In this document: piece by piece, positions 27,164 to 36,995 of the stretch | How the letters are laid out: each line of letters opens with the position of its first letter | How positions within the stretch are numbered: the first letter of the stretch is position 1 | Origin: Aquimarina sp. RZ0 | GTDB lineage: Bacteria > Bacteroidota > Bacteroidia > Flavobacteriales > Flavobacteriaceae | DNA: 64,000 bases | Direction of reading: 5' to 3' | NCBI RefSeq assembly: GCF_008370685.1 | Contig: NZ_VTZU01000027.1 | Span: 1 to 64,000 of the forward strand | Notes under the pieces: model-generated | Databases searched by the model: none | What the model saw: only the letters and a program-made list of their open reading frames with translations | What the model was told of the DNA's origin: nothing | Made by a program: the position numbers and the translations under genes

Positions 27164-29269
27164 CTAATTTCCTAATTTTCTTAAATAATAATCATATGTC
27201 GCTATCTGTGATCTTACCTTTACTTTATCATTCCTAATATACGCATTATCACGATCTTTGGATAAGCTTCTTGCTTTGACATTATCACTCCAGCAAATAT
27301 CAAACGTATCCATCAGTTCTTCTTTTATATCTTCGTCATAAATAGGGCAAGAAATTTCTACTCGCCTATCCAGGTTTCTTGTCATCCAATCAGCTGAAGA
27401 TATATATACCTTTGGAGTCCCGGCATTTTTAAAAATATAAAGCCTGGGATGTTCTAAAAACTTGTCGACTACACTAATTACTCTAATATTTTCACTAATT
27501 TCAGGAATACCAGGAACCAAACAACATATACCTCTAACGATAAGGTCTATCTTTACTCCTGCACTACTAGCTTCATACAACTTATCAATCATATCATAAT
27601 CACTGATACTATTTAATTTCAGTTTTATACCAGCTGCAATACCTACTTTGCTATTCTTAATTTCATTATTTATTAATTTTAACAAAAAGCTTCTGGTATA
27701 ATGTGGAGAAATCAACAAGTGCTTATACCTACTAACTTTATAATTTATCTGAAAAAATTTAAAAACTTTATTCGTTTCTTTTAGAATGGCTTCGTTTGTC
27801 GTAAATAAGGTATAATCTGTATATATTTTTGCAGTAGATTCATTAAAATTTCCAGTGCTAATAAAACCATATCTTTTTAGTTTACCTTTTTCTTCTCGTT
27901 CAATTACACAGGCTTTACAATGTACTTTTAGACCAGGAACCCCAAAAATAAGATTCACTCCTTCTCGTTGCATTTGCTCTGCATATTTAATATTTGCAGC
28001 TTCATCAAATCGAGCCTGTAATTCTATTTGTACCGTAACCTTTTTTCCATTCTTTGCGGCATTGATCAGAGAGCTGGCAATATGTGATATCCTCGCCAAT
28101 CTATAGATGGTAATTTTTATAGTCTTTACTTTGGGATCTATTGCTGACTCTCGTAAAAACTTTACGGTATAAGAAAACGTATGATAGGGTGTGTACTGAA
28201 GAAAATCTTTTTTTGCTATTTTATTTAATAAACTTCCCTGTAAGCTCAATCCAGGAATTGTTAATGGTATTAAAGGTTGATATACAAGTTCTTTTTTATT
28301 TAAGTCTGGAAAATTCATATAATCTCTACGATTATGATACCTTCCTCCTGGTATAATACTGTCTGTATTATCTATCCCCATCTTATCCATCAAGAAACTC
28401 AATGTATCTTTGTCCATCGTTTTATCATAGACAAAACGAACAGGTTCTCCATCTCTTCTTGATTTAACACTACTTGATATTTTTTCTATAAAACTTTTGC
28501 TGAAATCATTATCAAAATCCAACTGAGCATCTCTTGTAATTTTGATCATATGGGCTGAAGCACTTATATAATCAAAAATACTGAAATTGATCTGCATACA
28601 ATATCTAATCAAATCGTCCAGAATAATTATAAACTGCTTACCATCTTCTTCTGGCAATGCAACAAAACGATCAGAAAGCTTTGGGATTTCTATAAGTGCA
28701 TAGATTTTTTCCTTTGTCTTTTGTTGTAAAATTTTGGAAATCTTCCCTTCTTTAGGGATCTTATCCTTAAGTACTAGTTTTACGGCTAAATATGCTACAC
28801 TATCCTTTAAATGAGGAAATTTATCTAAATCATTTAGTATATAAGTAACCAGAGCAGGACTCACTTTATTGATGAAGTATTCACGAATAAAACTATCTTG
28901 TTTAATGGTGACTTCTTTTTCATCAATAATAAAGATATTATGCTGCTTTAATTTTTCTCGAATGGTCTCAATTATTTTTAAACTCTCTGATTGTTGCTTG
29001 ATTACTATTTCGGTAATCTGTTCCAGTAACTCACTAGCAGTCCTTCCCTTAAGAACATTCTTACCATCCTTTCCCGCTAAATCTATTCTTTTTATAGCCG
29101 CATATCTAACTTTAAAAAACTCATCCAGATTGTTAGAAAATATTCCTATAAACCTGAGCCTTTCCAGTAGCGGAACACTATCATCAGAGGCTTCTTGCAG
29201 TACTCTTGCATTGAATTGTAACCAGCTTAATTCTCTATTTATGTATTGATTTGGTGGTTTTTCTGTCAT
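27164..29269 (-). CDS. ppk1: Polyphosphate kinase 1
   Basis: Makes polyphosphate from ATP through a phosphohistidine intermediate. 701 residues. N domain starts YINRELSWLQFNARVLQEA (~8-26). Catalytic region: KVHCKACVIER (~430, contains the autophosphorylated histidine of the VH-K motif) and FLEHPRLYIFKNAGTPKVYI (~590-609, second conserved histidine). The start immediately follows the sixA stop (zero gap) and the gene is followed by ppx after five bases, giving a sixA-ppk1-ppx operon. Confidence 0.95.
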   Translation of the reverse strand: MTEKPPNQYINRELSWLQFNARVLQEASDDSVPLLERLRFIGIFSNNLDEFFKVRYAAIKRIDLAGKDGKNVLKGRTASELLEQITEIVIKQQSESLKIIETIREKLKQHNIFIIDEKEVTIKQDSFIREYFINKVSPALVTYILNDLDKFPHLKDSVAYLAVKLVLKDKIPKEGKISKILQQKTKEKIYALIEIPKLSDRFVALPEEDGKQFIIILDDLIRYCMQINFSIFDYISASAHMIKITRDAQLDFDNDFSKSFIEKISSSVKSRRDGEPVRFVYDKTMDKDTLSFLMDKMGIDNTDSIIPGGRYHNRRDYMNFPDLNKKELVYQPLIPLTIPGLSLQGSLLNKIAKKDFLQYTPYHTFSYTVKFLRESAIDPKVKTIKITIYRLARISHIASSLINAAKNGKKVTVQIELQARFDEAANIKYAEQMQREGVNLIFGVPGLKVHCKACVIEREEKGKLKRYGFISTGNFNESTAKIYTDYTLFTTNEAILKETNKVFKFFQINYKVSRYKHLLISPHYTRSFLLKLINNEIKNSKVGIAAGIKLKLNSISDYDMIDKLYEASSAGVKIDLIVRGICCLVPGIPEISENIRVISVVDKFLEHPRLYIFKNAGTPKVYISSADWMTRNLDRRVEISCPIYDEDIKEELMDTFDICWSDNVKARSLSKDRDNAYIRNDKVKVRSQIATYDYYLRKLGN

Positions 29270-29755
29270 TTATCTTATTTCTTTAGGGAACAAAGTGAAT
29301 AGGTTTTCCCCTACACTTACATCTTTCCAATGTAAAACATCAAATTGAACTGCAACGACTCCTGATGTTGGCAAATTATCGATTAATTTACTCCCGTATG
29401 CATTGGCTATAGAAGTTAATGCATGGTTATGCCCAAAAATCATTAAAGAATTAATTTTATCCGAACAATTTTTAATCACTTCTACCACCTGATACCCATC
29501 AAAATCATAAAGCTTTGGTTCTAACCTAAAGATGGTATCCGAAAAATCCAGATGACTCAAAATAATCTTTGCTGTCATTTGGGCTCTCTTTGCATCACTA
29601 CACAACACCTGATCAACTGATTTTATTATAGTTTTAAGCTTTGCTCCTATTAGATTAGCATCGTTAAGACCTCTTTCATTAAGAGGTCTTTCGTGGTCAG
29701 TTACATCAAATTTCCAGGAAGATTTTGCATGCCTGATTATATATAAAGTCTTCAT
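29270..29755 (-). CDS. SixA-type histidine phosphatase
   Basis: A 161-residue small histidine phosphatase. The catalytic RHG-type motif is at the N-terminus (MKTLYIIRHAKSSW, His9), ERPLNERG follows at ~22-29, and the second conserved histidine is in MIFGHNHAL (~105-113). It belongs to the SixA group (phosphohistidine phosphatases). The first gene of the sixA-ppk1-ppx operon. A role in removing phosphate from histidine on a partner protein is likely but not shown. Confidence 0.9.
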   Translation of the reverse strand: MKTLYIIRHAKSSWKFDVTDHERPLNERGLNDANLIGAKLKTIIKSVDQVLCSDAKRAQMTAKIILSHLDFSDTIFRLEPKLYDFDGYQVVEVIKNCSDKINSLMIFGHNHALTSIANAYGSKLIDNLPTSGVVAVQFDVLHWKDVSVGENLFTLFPKEIR

Positions 29756-30167
29756 TTACTTTTAAAATTTCATAACGAATTAGCTTTCTGCACACAAGTT
29801 TAAGAATTCACATTCACAATTCTTACTATTATGGAATAAAAAATTTTTATCACTATTGGTCGCTCTAAAAAACATGTGAAAAAAAATAGTTTTGTTATTA
29901 CATTTTCAATCGTTTAAGCTGATAACAAAAAAGCTAAATTAATGATAATAAGACATCTAAATAATTGCTTTTAGTCGGTAAAATCTATTTATACATCGAA
30001 AAAAGCATTTTTTGTTTACATTATTAAACGCTAAAATCTAAATTTACCTACGGTTTTCCCTTAAATCTAGGATATACGTCCTATTAATTGCACAATTTAT
30101 TTTATTGTTGTAAGTTAGTATATACGGGGAATAAAATGACGGAATAGTGGATAAAGTTTATGACCAT
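29756..30167. other. AT-rich divergent intergenic region
   Basis: About 410 bases between the divergent sixA operon and the OmpA-family gene. No coding frame, repeat or RNA fold was recognised. A short palindromic GGATATACGTCC occurs near 30068. Promoters for both sides must lie here but no convincing TAnnTTTG box was found. Confidence 0.5.
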
Positions 30168-32339
30168 ATGAATAGTATAAGAAGGATACTTACCTATATA
30201 TTGATTGCTTCCGGTGGTATTCTGTTTAATGGATATAGTCAGGTAGAGGTTCCCCTTAGTAAAAGAACAGAATTTACAATTAAAGGTGATTTCCAATTTG
30301 TTTCTAATACAATTTTAGGAAAAGTTAGCAATGATGATGGTACTAATGTTTTTGACCCTAATCAAAGTTATAACGAGGGAGGATTAAATAATCAATTCAG
30401 AATGGGATTTATTGATATTGACAATGATCCTGCCACCTTTAACTCTAGTAGTGCCGATCTGAATCTAAGTTCTGAGTGTGCTACTATAAAACATGTAGGA
30501 CTATACTGGACTGCCTCTTATGCCGATCAGGAAAGAAAGCATGACATAACTTCTATCAAAATTAAATATCCCGGAAATACATCGTATACTACAATTAGGA
30601 ATGCTCAAGTCATTCACGATTATTATGAAGATTCCAAATCTGTATTTAAGCAATATTCTTGTTATAAAGACATTACCGACCAGATATTAAACCTAACAAA
30701 GCCTACAGGTACGTATACAGTAGCAAATATTCCTGCTACAACTACAGAGGTAGATGATAATGTGGCACTCGGGAATGGACTTGCAGGAGGATGGACAATG
30801 ATCGTTATTTATGAAGATAACGCTAAACAAAGAAAAAGGTTTTATGTATATGATGGATTTGTCAATATTGATTCTAAGGCGAAACCGGTAGATTTTTCTT
30901 TTGAGAATTTCCAGACTATTCCTGAAGGTGGGGTTCACGGAAAAATTGGAGTCATTTCTTATGAAGGTGATAAAGGAATAAGAGGAGATCGTTTTCAAAT
31001 ACTCTCTAATGAAACCAAAAAATATAAAAGTATCTCTGATAATACTAATCCGATGAATAATTTCTTTAATGCTAATATTACTGAAAACGGAAGAAATATT
31101 ACGACAAGAGTACCTGCAAGTCAAAATACTTTAGGCTATGATGCTGACCTTTTTGAAATAAAAAATTCAAGAAATGCATTAATAGGCAACAATCAAACAA
31201 AATCAAGTTTTAGATTATCAACTGATAATGATGGTTATTCTGTAATGGCTGTTGCTTTTAGTGTAGAGATTTATGAACCTGCAATTCATATCGTAAAAAG
31301 ATCCAGATATCCAGATGATAGTTTTGTTTTTCCTAATGACATTATCGCTCCGGATCAAGAATTAAAGTATAGTCTTACCATCCATAACGATGGAAATGAT
31401 AATGCAAAAAACACAGTTATCAAAGATGTTTTACCCGAGAATGTGATATTTTCTACAGAATCCGTAAACTTACCGTCCAAAAGGATAAAAGTAAATTATG
31501 ATGAGTCGTCCAGAATTTTGAGCTTTATCATTCCTAATAAAATGGTCAAAGTTGATAGTGATGCTTTTATAATTGATTACAGTCTAAAAGTTAACACTTC
31601 GTGCGAGTTATTAAACGAAACTGGAGAAGTCATTATTATGGACCAACCTGTTACAGCAGAGTTTAATGGCTCTCTGAATGAAACAAAAAAATTCTCCAAA
31701 GGATATAATCATATCAATAAATGTAATCTTCCTGATTATTATCAGCTAAAATTACCCGTTGATATAAGCGGTTTAAATTGTCCTAATGCCAATACTGATT
31801 TTGTTTCCAGAACAAAAGACCTGGAAAGAAACACTTCGGAAACCCGTACATCAGACACATCCAAAAACACTCAAAGCACTGGCTTCAACCCTGTTAACCC
31901 AGGTGATGTTACAAAAATGAAACCTTCTCCAAAATCAGGAATAGCCTTAGCCTCTGATATTAAAATTAGCCGCACCATAAATGATTTGATCAAATTAAAT
32001 GAAATTTATTTTGAATTTGACAAATGGGACATTACTGAAAGAGCTATCGTAGAGTTGACCAAAGTAGTGAAATTAATGAACGAAGATTTTCCTGATATGG
32101 TTATCAAAATTGAAACACATTCTGATAGTCGTGGAAATACAGATTACAATCTTATCCTGTCTCAAAAAAGAGCAGAATCTATTTATAAGTATTTGATAAG
32201 TCAAAATATATCTAGAAATCGCATCTTATCGTACACCGGTTTTGGGGAATCAAAACCAATCAACAAATGTGCTGATGGAGAAGATTGCTCTGAAGAAGAA
32301 TATAGAAAAAACCGACGATCTAACTTTGTTATTATGTAA
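30168..32339 (+). CDS. Large secreted protein with DUF11-like repeat and C-terminal OmpA domain
   Basis: 723 residues from ATG 30168, chosen because it gives a signal peptide (MNSIRRILTYILIASGGILF, cleavage after GYSQ); an in-frame GTG at 30147 would add seven residues. The first ~370 residues form an uncharacterised beta-rich domain (HVGLYWTASYADQERK; VALGNGLAGGWTMIVIYED). Residues ~380-500 resemble a DUF11/conserved-repeat domain (YSLTIHNDGNDNAKNTVIKD). A Ser/Thr/Asn-rich linker follows. The last ~120 residues are an OmpA-like peptidoglycan-binding domain (EIYFEFDKWDITERAIVEL; SDSRGNTDYNLILSQKRAES). It is probably an outer-membrane protein anchored to peptidoglycan, perhaps an adhesin. Confidence 0.85.
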   Translation: MNSIRRILTYILIASGGILFNGYSQVEVPLSKRTEFTIKGDFQFVSNTILGKVSNDDGTNVFDPNQSYNEGGLNNQFRMGFIDIDNDPATFNSSSADLNLSSECATIKHVGLYWTASYADQERKHDITSIKIKYPGNTSYTTIRNAQVIHDYYEDSKSVFKQYSCYKDITDQILNLTKPTGTYTVANIPATTTEVDDNVALGNGLAGGWTMIVIYEDNAKQRKRFYVYDGFVNIDSKAKPVDFSFENFQTIPEGGVHGKIGVISYEGDKGIRGDRFQILSNETKKYKSISDNTNPMNNFFNANITENGRNITTRVPASQNTLGYDADLFEIKNSRNALIGNNQTKSSFRLSTDNDGYSVMAVAFSVEIYEPAIHIVKRSRYPDDSFVFPNDIIAPDQELKYSLTIHNDGNDNAKNTVIKDVLPENVIFSTESVNLPSKRIKVNYDESSRILSFIIPNKMVKVDSDAFIIDYSLKVNTSCELLNETGEVIIMDQPVTAEFNGSLNETKKFSKGYNHINKCNLPDYYQLKLPVDISGLNCPNANTDFVSRTKDLERNTSETRTSDTSKNTQSTGFNPVNPGDVTKMKPSPKSGIALASDIKISRTINDLIKLNEIYFEFDKWDITERAIVELTKVVKLMNEDFPDMVIKIETHSDSRGNTDYNLILSQKRAESIYKYLISQNISRNRILSYTGFGESKPINKCADGEDCSEEEYRKNRRSNFVIM

Positions 32340-32354
32340 ATCTACACTCTTTTA

Positions 32355-33008
32355 TCAGGGTGATAGTCTATCAATATTCCATCCGTTTGTACTTGCTGCT
32401 TTCTGAGAATATCTAATACGATCATGCAAACGATTGGGTCTTCCTTGCCAAAATTCAAATACTATCGGAATCACACAATAACCACCCCAAAATGGTGGTT
32501 TAGGGATTGTTTTATCGACATACTCTGCTTCTAACATCTTTAATTTATTTTCTAAAAACTCTCTAGACGTTACCACTTGGCTTTGATCAGAAGCCCAGGC
32601 ACCTAGCTGACTACCTCTAGGTCTGGATTGAAAATAGGCATTACTTTGTTCTTCTGATGTTTTATGAATAGTCCCCTTGATAATAACCTGTCGCTCCAGA
32701 TTAGGCCAGAAAAAAGAAATACAAACTTTATTATCTGCCACAATAGCTTTTCCTTTTTCAGACTCATAGTTCGTATAAAACACAAAACCCTGAGCATCAT
32801 ACTGCTTTAACAAAACTATTCTTCCTTTCGGAAATCCATCCAATCCCAATGTCGTTAATGTCATTGCATTGGTTTCTTCTACTCCACCTGCTGCTTCAAC
32901 TTCTTTAAACCATTTAGTAAATAATGAAATAGGAGATTCTGGTATATCTTTTTCTTCCAGAACTGTTTTTTCATATGATTTTCTATAATCAGTAAGATCT
33001 CTATTCAT
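32355..33008 (-). CDS. pdxH: Pyridoxamine 5'-phosphate oxidase
   Basis: An FMN enzyme that oxidises pyridoxine/pyridoxamine 5'-phosphate to pyridoxal 5'-phosphate. The 217-residue length is typical. Visible: LTDYRKSYEK at the N-terminus, GFPKGRIVLLKQYDAQGFVFYTNYESEKGK (~55-84, FMN binding, quoted in part), SRPRGSQLGAWASDQS (~128-143), and the C-terminal EFWQGRPNRLHDRIRY (~184-199). The last gene of the pyrR-pyrB-...-rnz run. Confidence 0.95.
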   Translation of the reverse strand: MNRDLTDYRKSYEKTVLEEKDIPESPISLFTKWFKEVEAAGGVEETNAMTLTTLGLDGFPKGRIVLLKQYDAQGFVFYTNYESEKGKAIVADNKVCISFFWPNLERQVIIKGTIHKTSEEQSNAYFQSRPRGSQLGAWASDQSQVVTSREFLENKLKMLEAEYVDKTIPKPPFWGGYCVIPIVFEFWQGRPNRLHDRIRYSQKAASTNGWNIDRLSP

Positions 33009-33026
33009 TTGTATATATGTTAAAAA

Positions 33027-33932
33027 TTAAAGTTCAAAAACTTTACCGTCATCTCCAACCTCTACATTCATAAAAACGGTTTGAGCTTCTTCTTTAAACA
33101 ATTCTATGTTATTGTATCTGGTAGAATAATGTCCTAAGATCAGCATTCCTACATTTGCTTTTTCGGCAATGGTAGCTGCTTCAATAGCAGTACTATGTCC
33201 TGTTTTAAGACATAAACTTTTTTTATCTTCCAAAAATGTAGCTTCGTGATACAATACACTAACTTTATCAATCAAAGGAATTTTCTTTTCATCATATCGA
33301 GTATCACTACAAAAGGCATAGCTTTTTACAGGTTTTGGATCATCTGTCAATTCTTTATTAGGAATTACAACACCAGTATCCAACATTACATCTTTACCTT
33401 TTTTAATAGACCTGTAGTATGCCATATCAATATTATGATGAAGCACTTTATCCATCAAGAGTTTTCTATCTCCTGGTCTTTCCTTGAACAAAAACCCATT
33501 GCAATAGATACGGTGCTGAAGAGGGATTGTACTCACTACAACTTTCTCATCTTCAAAAACCACTTCAGAATCCAAACTATTAAGTTCATGAAAATGCAAA
33601 GGATAATCAGTCCAGGAGTTAGAAAGTTTTAACTGTAAAGTAATAGCTTCTTTAATGCCTTTTGGTCCATAAATATGTAATGCATTTTCTCTGTTCAACA
33701 TTCTAAATGTAGATACCAAACCAACCAATCCAAAAAAATGATCCCCATGCAAATGAGAAATAAAAATATGATTAATTCTGGAAAACTTGACTTTATTCCT
33801 CCTGAGTTCTACCTGAGTACCCTCACCACAATCTATTAAAAAAATGTGATTATTTATTTCTAATACTTGAGAAGTTGGATTTGTAAATGTTCTTGGAGTT
33901 GCAGAATAGCAACCTAAAATTGTAAGTTTCAA
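33027..33932 (-). CDS. rnz: Ribonuclease Z
   Basis: A metallo-beta-lactamase-fold endonuclease that matures tRNA 3' ends. 301 residues. Zinc motif HIFISHLHGDHFFGL (~55-69); further ligands in FCSDTRYDE (~207), YHEATFLED (~229) and LGHYSTRYN (~269-277). The full set of tRNase Z motifs is present. It is 18 bases upstream of pdxH. Confidence 0.94.
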   Translation of the reverse strand: MKLTILGCYSATPRTFTNPTSQVLEINNHIFLIDCGEGTQVELRRNKVKFSRINHIFISHLHGDHFFGLVGLVSTFRMLNRENALHIYGPKGIKEAITLQLKLSNSWTDYPLHFHELNSLDSEVVFEDEKVVVSTIPLQHRIYCNGFLFKERPGDRKLLMDKVLHHNIDMAYYRSIKKGKDVMLDTGVVIPNKELTDDPKPVKSYAFCSDTRYDEKKIPLIDKVSVLYHEATFLEDKKSLCLKTGHSTAIEAATIAEKANVGMLILGHYSTRYNNIELFKEEAQTVFMNVEVGDDGKVFEL

Positions 33933-33995
33933 AATTTTCTACCTTCTTTATTAACTAGAAGGTGAAGATACTCTAAACCTTTCTATTAATCAATT

Positions 33996-34448
33996 TCAAT
34001 TTCCAAAAGTATCAAAAGTGTTTAATAAATCAATGTATTTTTTGGGAGACATTTTTCTATAACCTGTTGCTCCCAAAACTGATCCTTCTTTATTTATAAC
34101 CAAAATAACAGGAAAAATCATTTTTTTATTATAACGCCTTGCTAATTCTTTATTTTTTTGTTGCTGTACTACTGATGGTTTATTCTTTTTCCGTTTGGTA
34201 AAATCTGCCTTAACCCAAACAAACTTCTTATCCGCAAATTGTTTGAACTCGGGATTAGAAAATATTTTCTTTTCTAATTTTATACAAGGAGGACACCAGT
34301 CTGATCCCGTAAACAACAATACAATATTTTGATCTTTTTCTTTTGCTAAAGCCATTGCTTCTTCAAAATCATATTTCCAGTCCTGTGCGCTAATTTGATT
34401 AAAAAGCATAAAAAAGAGCACAAGAATAATTGGGGCTAATTTATTCAT
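33996..34448 (-). CDS. Secreted thioredoxin-fold protein
   Basis: 150 residues: signal peptide MNKLAPIILVLFFMLFNQISAQ, then a thioredoxin fold with the redox motif WCPPC (GSDWCPPCIKLEKKIF, ~52-67) and a cis-proline region KKMIFPVILVINKEG (~114-128). It is probably a periplasmic thiol oxidoreductase of the thioredoxin_7/DUF953 type. It is inserted between rnz and the 110-aa gene; the link to RNA or pyrimidine metabolism is only positional. Confidence 0.88.
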   Translation of the reverse strand: MNKLAPIILVLFFMLFNQISAQDWKYDFEEAMALAKEKDQNIVLLFTGSDWCPPCIKLEKKIFSNPEFKQFADKKFVWVKADFTKRKKNKPSVVQQQKNKELARRYNKKMIFPVILVINKEGSVLGATGYRKMSPKKYIDLLNTFDTFGN

Positions 34449-34502
34449 ACACAGTAAGACGTACTAATTTTAAATTCATTACACAGAAAAAAGAGCCTTT
34501 TA

Positions 34503-34835
34503 TTAGAATTCCAGATCTCTCTCTATTTCTTCCATTTCGACTAGATCAAGAGCCTCTATTAATGTGGGAACGATTGTCATTTCTGCAGGGGATTCATCAA
34601 AAGAAATTCTATCTGTTACAATAACAAAAGAACGTTTTGCCGCTTTATGGATATTAGAAATCCTAAGAAACTCATTGATATCTTGAGGTTTTATATCTTT
34701 TAAAGAAAAAAGATTAACAACAATATTATCATTTTTCATGGATTCATATTTATTCTCTAAACCTTTTACAAATTCAATGATGGTAGCTTTTTCCTGTGTA
34801 ATTATGGTTGTAGAACCTTCTTTATTAAATATCAT
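34503..34835 (-). CDS. Conserved 110-aa protein, STAS-like, neighbour of rnz/pyrB
   Basis: 110 residues of alpha/beta pattern (NIVVNLFSLKDIKPQDI; KRSFVIVTDRISFDE; VPTLIEALDLVEMEEIERDLEF) that could adopt a STAS-like fold; there are no catalytic motifs. From memory, flavobacterial relatives are often labelled ribonuclease Z, evidently by transfer from the adjacent real rnz gene; this protein has no HxHxDH motif. It starts four bases after pyrB, so it is part of the pyr operon. Function unknown. Confidence 0.8.
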   Translation of the reverse strand: MIFNKEGSTTIITQEKATIIEFVKGLENKYESMKNDNIVVNLFSLKDIKPQDINEFLRISNIHKAAKRSFVIVTDRISFDESPAEMTIVPTLIEALDLVEMEEIERDLEF

Positions 34836-34839
34836 ATAC

Positions 34840-35769
34840 TTATTGTTTAATTTTTGAAGCTAATAGATAAATAACTGCCATTCTCACTGCTACTCCATTT
34901 TGTACCTGATCCAATATTATGGCTTGATTAGAATCAGCAACATCACTCGTGATCTCTACTCCACGATTTATGGGCCCTGGATGCATTATTACAATTTCTT
35001 TATTGAGGCTTTCTAATAATTCTTTACTTACTCCAAATTGTTGGGTATATTCTCTTGTAGACGGAAAATAGCTAATTTCCATCCGTTCATTCTGTACGCG
35101 AAGCATATTTGCCACATCACACCACTCCAAAGCTTTCTTAAGGTCTGTTTCTACGACAACCCCTAGCTTTTCTATATATTTAGGAATTAACGTTTTAGGA
35201 CCACACACTTTTACTTCTGCGCCTTGTAACTTAAGTGCAAAAATATTAGACAGCGCAACTCTGGAATGCAAAATATCACCAACAATCACTACTTTTTTTC
35301 CTTGCACTTCTCCAAGTTTCTCTCTAATAGAGTATGAATCCAGCAATGCCTGAGTAGGATGCTCGTGCGCTCCATCACCTGCATTTACAATACTTGCATC
35401 CACATGTCTGGATAGAAATACACCAGCACCGGGATTGGGATGTCTCATTACGACCATATCAACTTTCATTGATAAAATATTGTTTACAGTATCTATTAGA
35501 GTTTCCCCTTTTTTAACCGAAGAAGAAGCTGCAGAAAAGTTGATTACATCCGCAGAAAGTCTTTTCTCTGCTAATTCAAAAGACAACCTTGTTCTAGTAC
35601 TATTCTCAAAAAATAAATTAGCGATCGTAATATCTCTGAGCGAGGGAACTTTCTTTATTGGACGATTAATTACTTCTTTAAAATGATCGGCTGTTTCAAA
35701 GATAAGATCAATATCCTCTTTGGTCACATATTTAATTCCTAGTAAGTGATTTACACTTAATTCGCTCAT
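34840..35769 (-). CDS. pyrB: Aspartate carbamoyltransferase catalytic subunit
   Basis: Condenses carbamoyl phosphate with aspartate in pyrimidine synthesis. The 309-residue protein carries the carbamoyl-phosphate signature FFENSTRTRLSFELAEKRL (~53-71), the lysine loop SSVKKGETLIDT (~82-93), HPTQALLDSYSI (~137-148) and MHPGPINRGVEI (~259-270). Second gene of the pyrR-pyrB operon (28-base gap). Confidence 0.95.
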   Translation of the reverse strand: MSELSVNHLLGIKYVTKEDIDLIFETADHFKEVINRPIKKVPSLRDITIANLFFENSTRTRLSFELAEKRLSADVINFSAASSSVKKGETLIDTVNNILSMKVDMVVMRHPNPGAGVFLSRHVDASIVNAGDGAHEHPTQALLDSYSIREKLGEVQGKKVVIVGDILHSRVALSNIFALKLQGAEVKVCGPKTLIPKYIEKLGVVVETDLKKALEWCDVANMLRVQNERMEISYFPSTREYTQQFGVSKELLESLNKEIVIMHPGPINRGVEITSDVADSNQAIILDQVQNGVAVRMAVIYLLASKIKQ

Positions 35770-35797
35770 TAATTTTAATTCTTAATTTATTTTTATT

Positions 35798-36337
35798 TTA
35801 ATTATTGATTAGATATACAGCATCTTCTCCTTCATTCTCCAACCAATGCACCTTTACTTTTTCTTGATTAATCGCATCAACTTGTCGTCCCCGATAATTA
35901 GGTTGTATTGGTAAATGCCTGCTAAAACGCCTATCTATCAATGTGAGTAATTCTATCTCACTAGGTCTCCCAAATGATTGTATTGCTGTTAATGCAGAAC
36001 GTATACTTCGCCCTGTATACAGCACATCGTCAATAAACACAACCCGCTTATCTTCTACCACAAAATCAATATGTGTTTTATTAGCTTCTAAAGGCTTTTC
36101 TCCTCTTCTAAAATCGTCTCTATAGAAAGTTATATCAAGATAGCCCAACTTGACATCAGAAAGTGAATAATCTTTCTCTAAAACCTCTTTTATTCTATCA
36201 GCAAGAAATACGCCTCTAGGCTGCACTCCTATTAGTACTGTTTCTCTAAAATGAGTATGATTTTCAATTAATTGACAAGCTAAACGGTGCAGAATTATAT
36301 GTACCTCTTTCGCACTAAGTAGTAGTTTCTGACTCAT
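35798..36337 (-). CDS. pyrR: PyrR bifunctional pyrimidine regulator / uracil phosphoribosyltransferase
   Basis: A PRTase-fold protein of 179 residues. The frame extends three codons upstream to a TTG, but ATG 36337 is preceded by TTTGGAGATT, a rare good Shine-Dalgarno, and is the likely start. Motifs: GVQPRGVFLADRI (~40-52) and the PRPP loop VVFIDDVLYTGRSIRSAL (~95-112). In other bacteria PyrR either attenuates pyr transcription or acts as uracil phosphoribosyltransferase. No attenuator structure was recognised in the 28-base gap to pyrB. Confidence 0.93.
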   Translation of the reverse strand: MSQKLLLSAKEVHIILHRLACQLIENHTHFRETVLIGVQPRGVFLADRIKEVLEKDYSLSDVKLGYLDITFYRDDFRRGEKPLEANKTHIDFVVEDKRVVFIDDVLYTGRSIRSALTAIQSFGRPSEIELLTLIDRRFSRHLPIQPNYRGRQVDAINQEKVKVHWLENEGEDAVYLINN

Positions 36338-36482
36338 AATCTCCAAATGGATATCTGGAATACAAAAGTAATGAAAATTTAGAATTATTAAGGCAAATAG
36401 GATAGTATAAGTTTTTTATCTGTTTGTATACTTGAAACCAAAAACATTTTAGTCGAAACAACAGAACCCATCAAAATTCGTC

Positions 36483-36812
36483 ATGACCTATGTAGATATG
36501 AGCACAATTGCGTATAAATTCGATCTAAAATTAATAGAAAATACAAAAGGAAAAAAAATAGACTATATTGATCGAGCGTGTAACCAACGTTCCTAATAAT
36601 TTGGAAAAGGTTATTTGTTTTCAGAATTACTCAAAGCAACGCGAGAAACCACTATACTTCTACGTTTTGCAGACTACAGCTAATCATTCAGGATGTATCG
36701 TTATAGCCAGTTCAACAGAGATGTTAGAGAACATACAGAAATAGATTATGGAATCCTTGCATACTTACAAGGTAATATCATGACAATAAAGAAGGTATTG
36801 AGTACGCTTTGA
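36483..36812 (+). pseudogene. Possible decayed coding frame
   Basis: A single reading frame of 110 codons starts with ATG and ends with TGA but is broken by three in-frame TAA stops (two adjacent, near 36595-36600, and one near 36680). Between stops it reads protein-like segments, e.g. KFDLKLIENTKGKKIDYIDR, LLKATRETTILLRF and DYGILAYLQGNIMTIKKVL. No family recognised. Codon use looks more gene-like than the flanking AT-rich DNA. It may be a dead gene or chance; the rest of 36338-36995 shows nothing. Confidence 0.3.
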
Positions 36813-36995
36813 GTTGACTTTTCACTCTATAACTTGTCTATCAAAAGTGATCTGCAATACTATATATTATTATTGGATTGCAACACAGTCACCACATAAA
36901 GACAGTGTCACAATCCAATACAAAAAATACAAAAAAATTATCTTTAAGAATTAAGTTCGAAAAAAGGCTTTACACCATTTTCGTCTTAAAAATTA

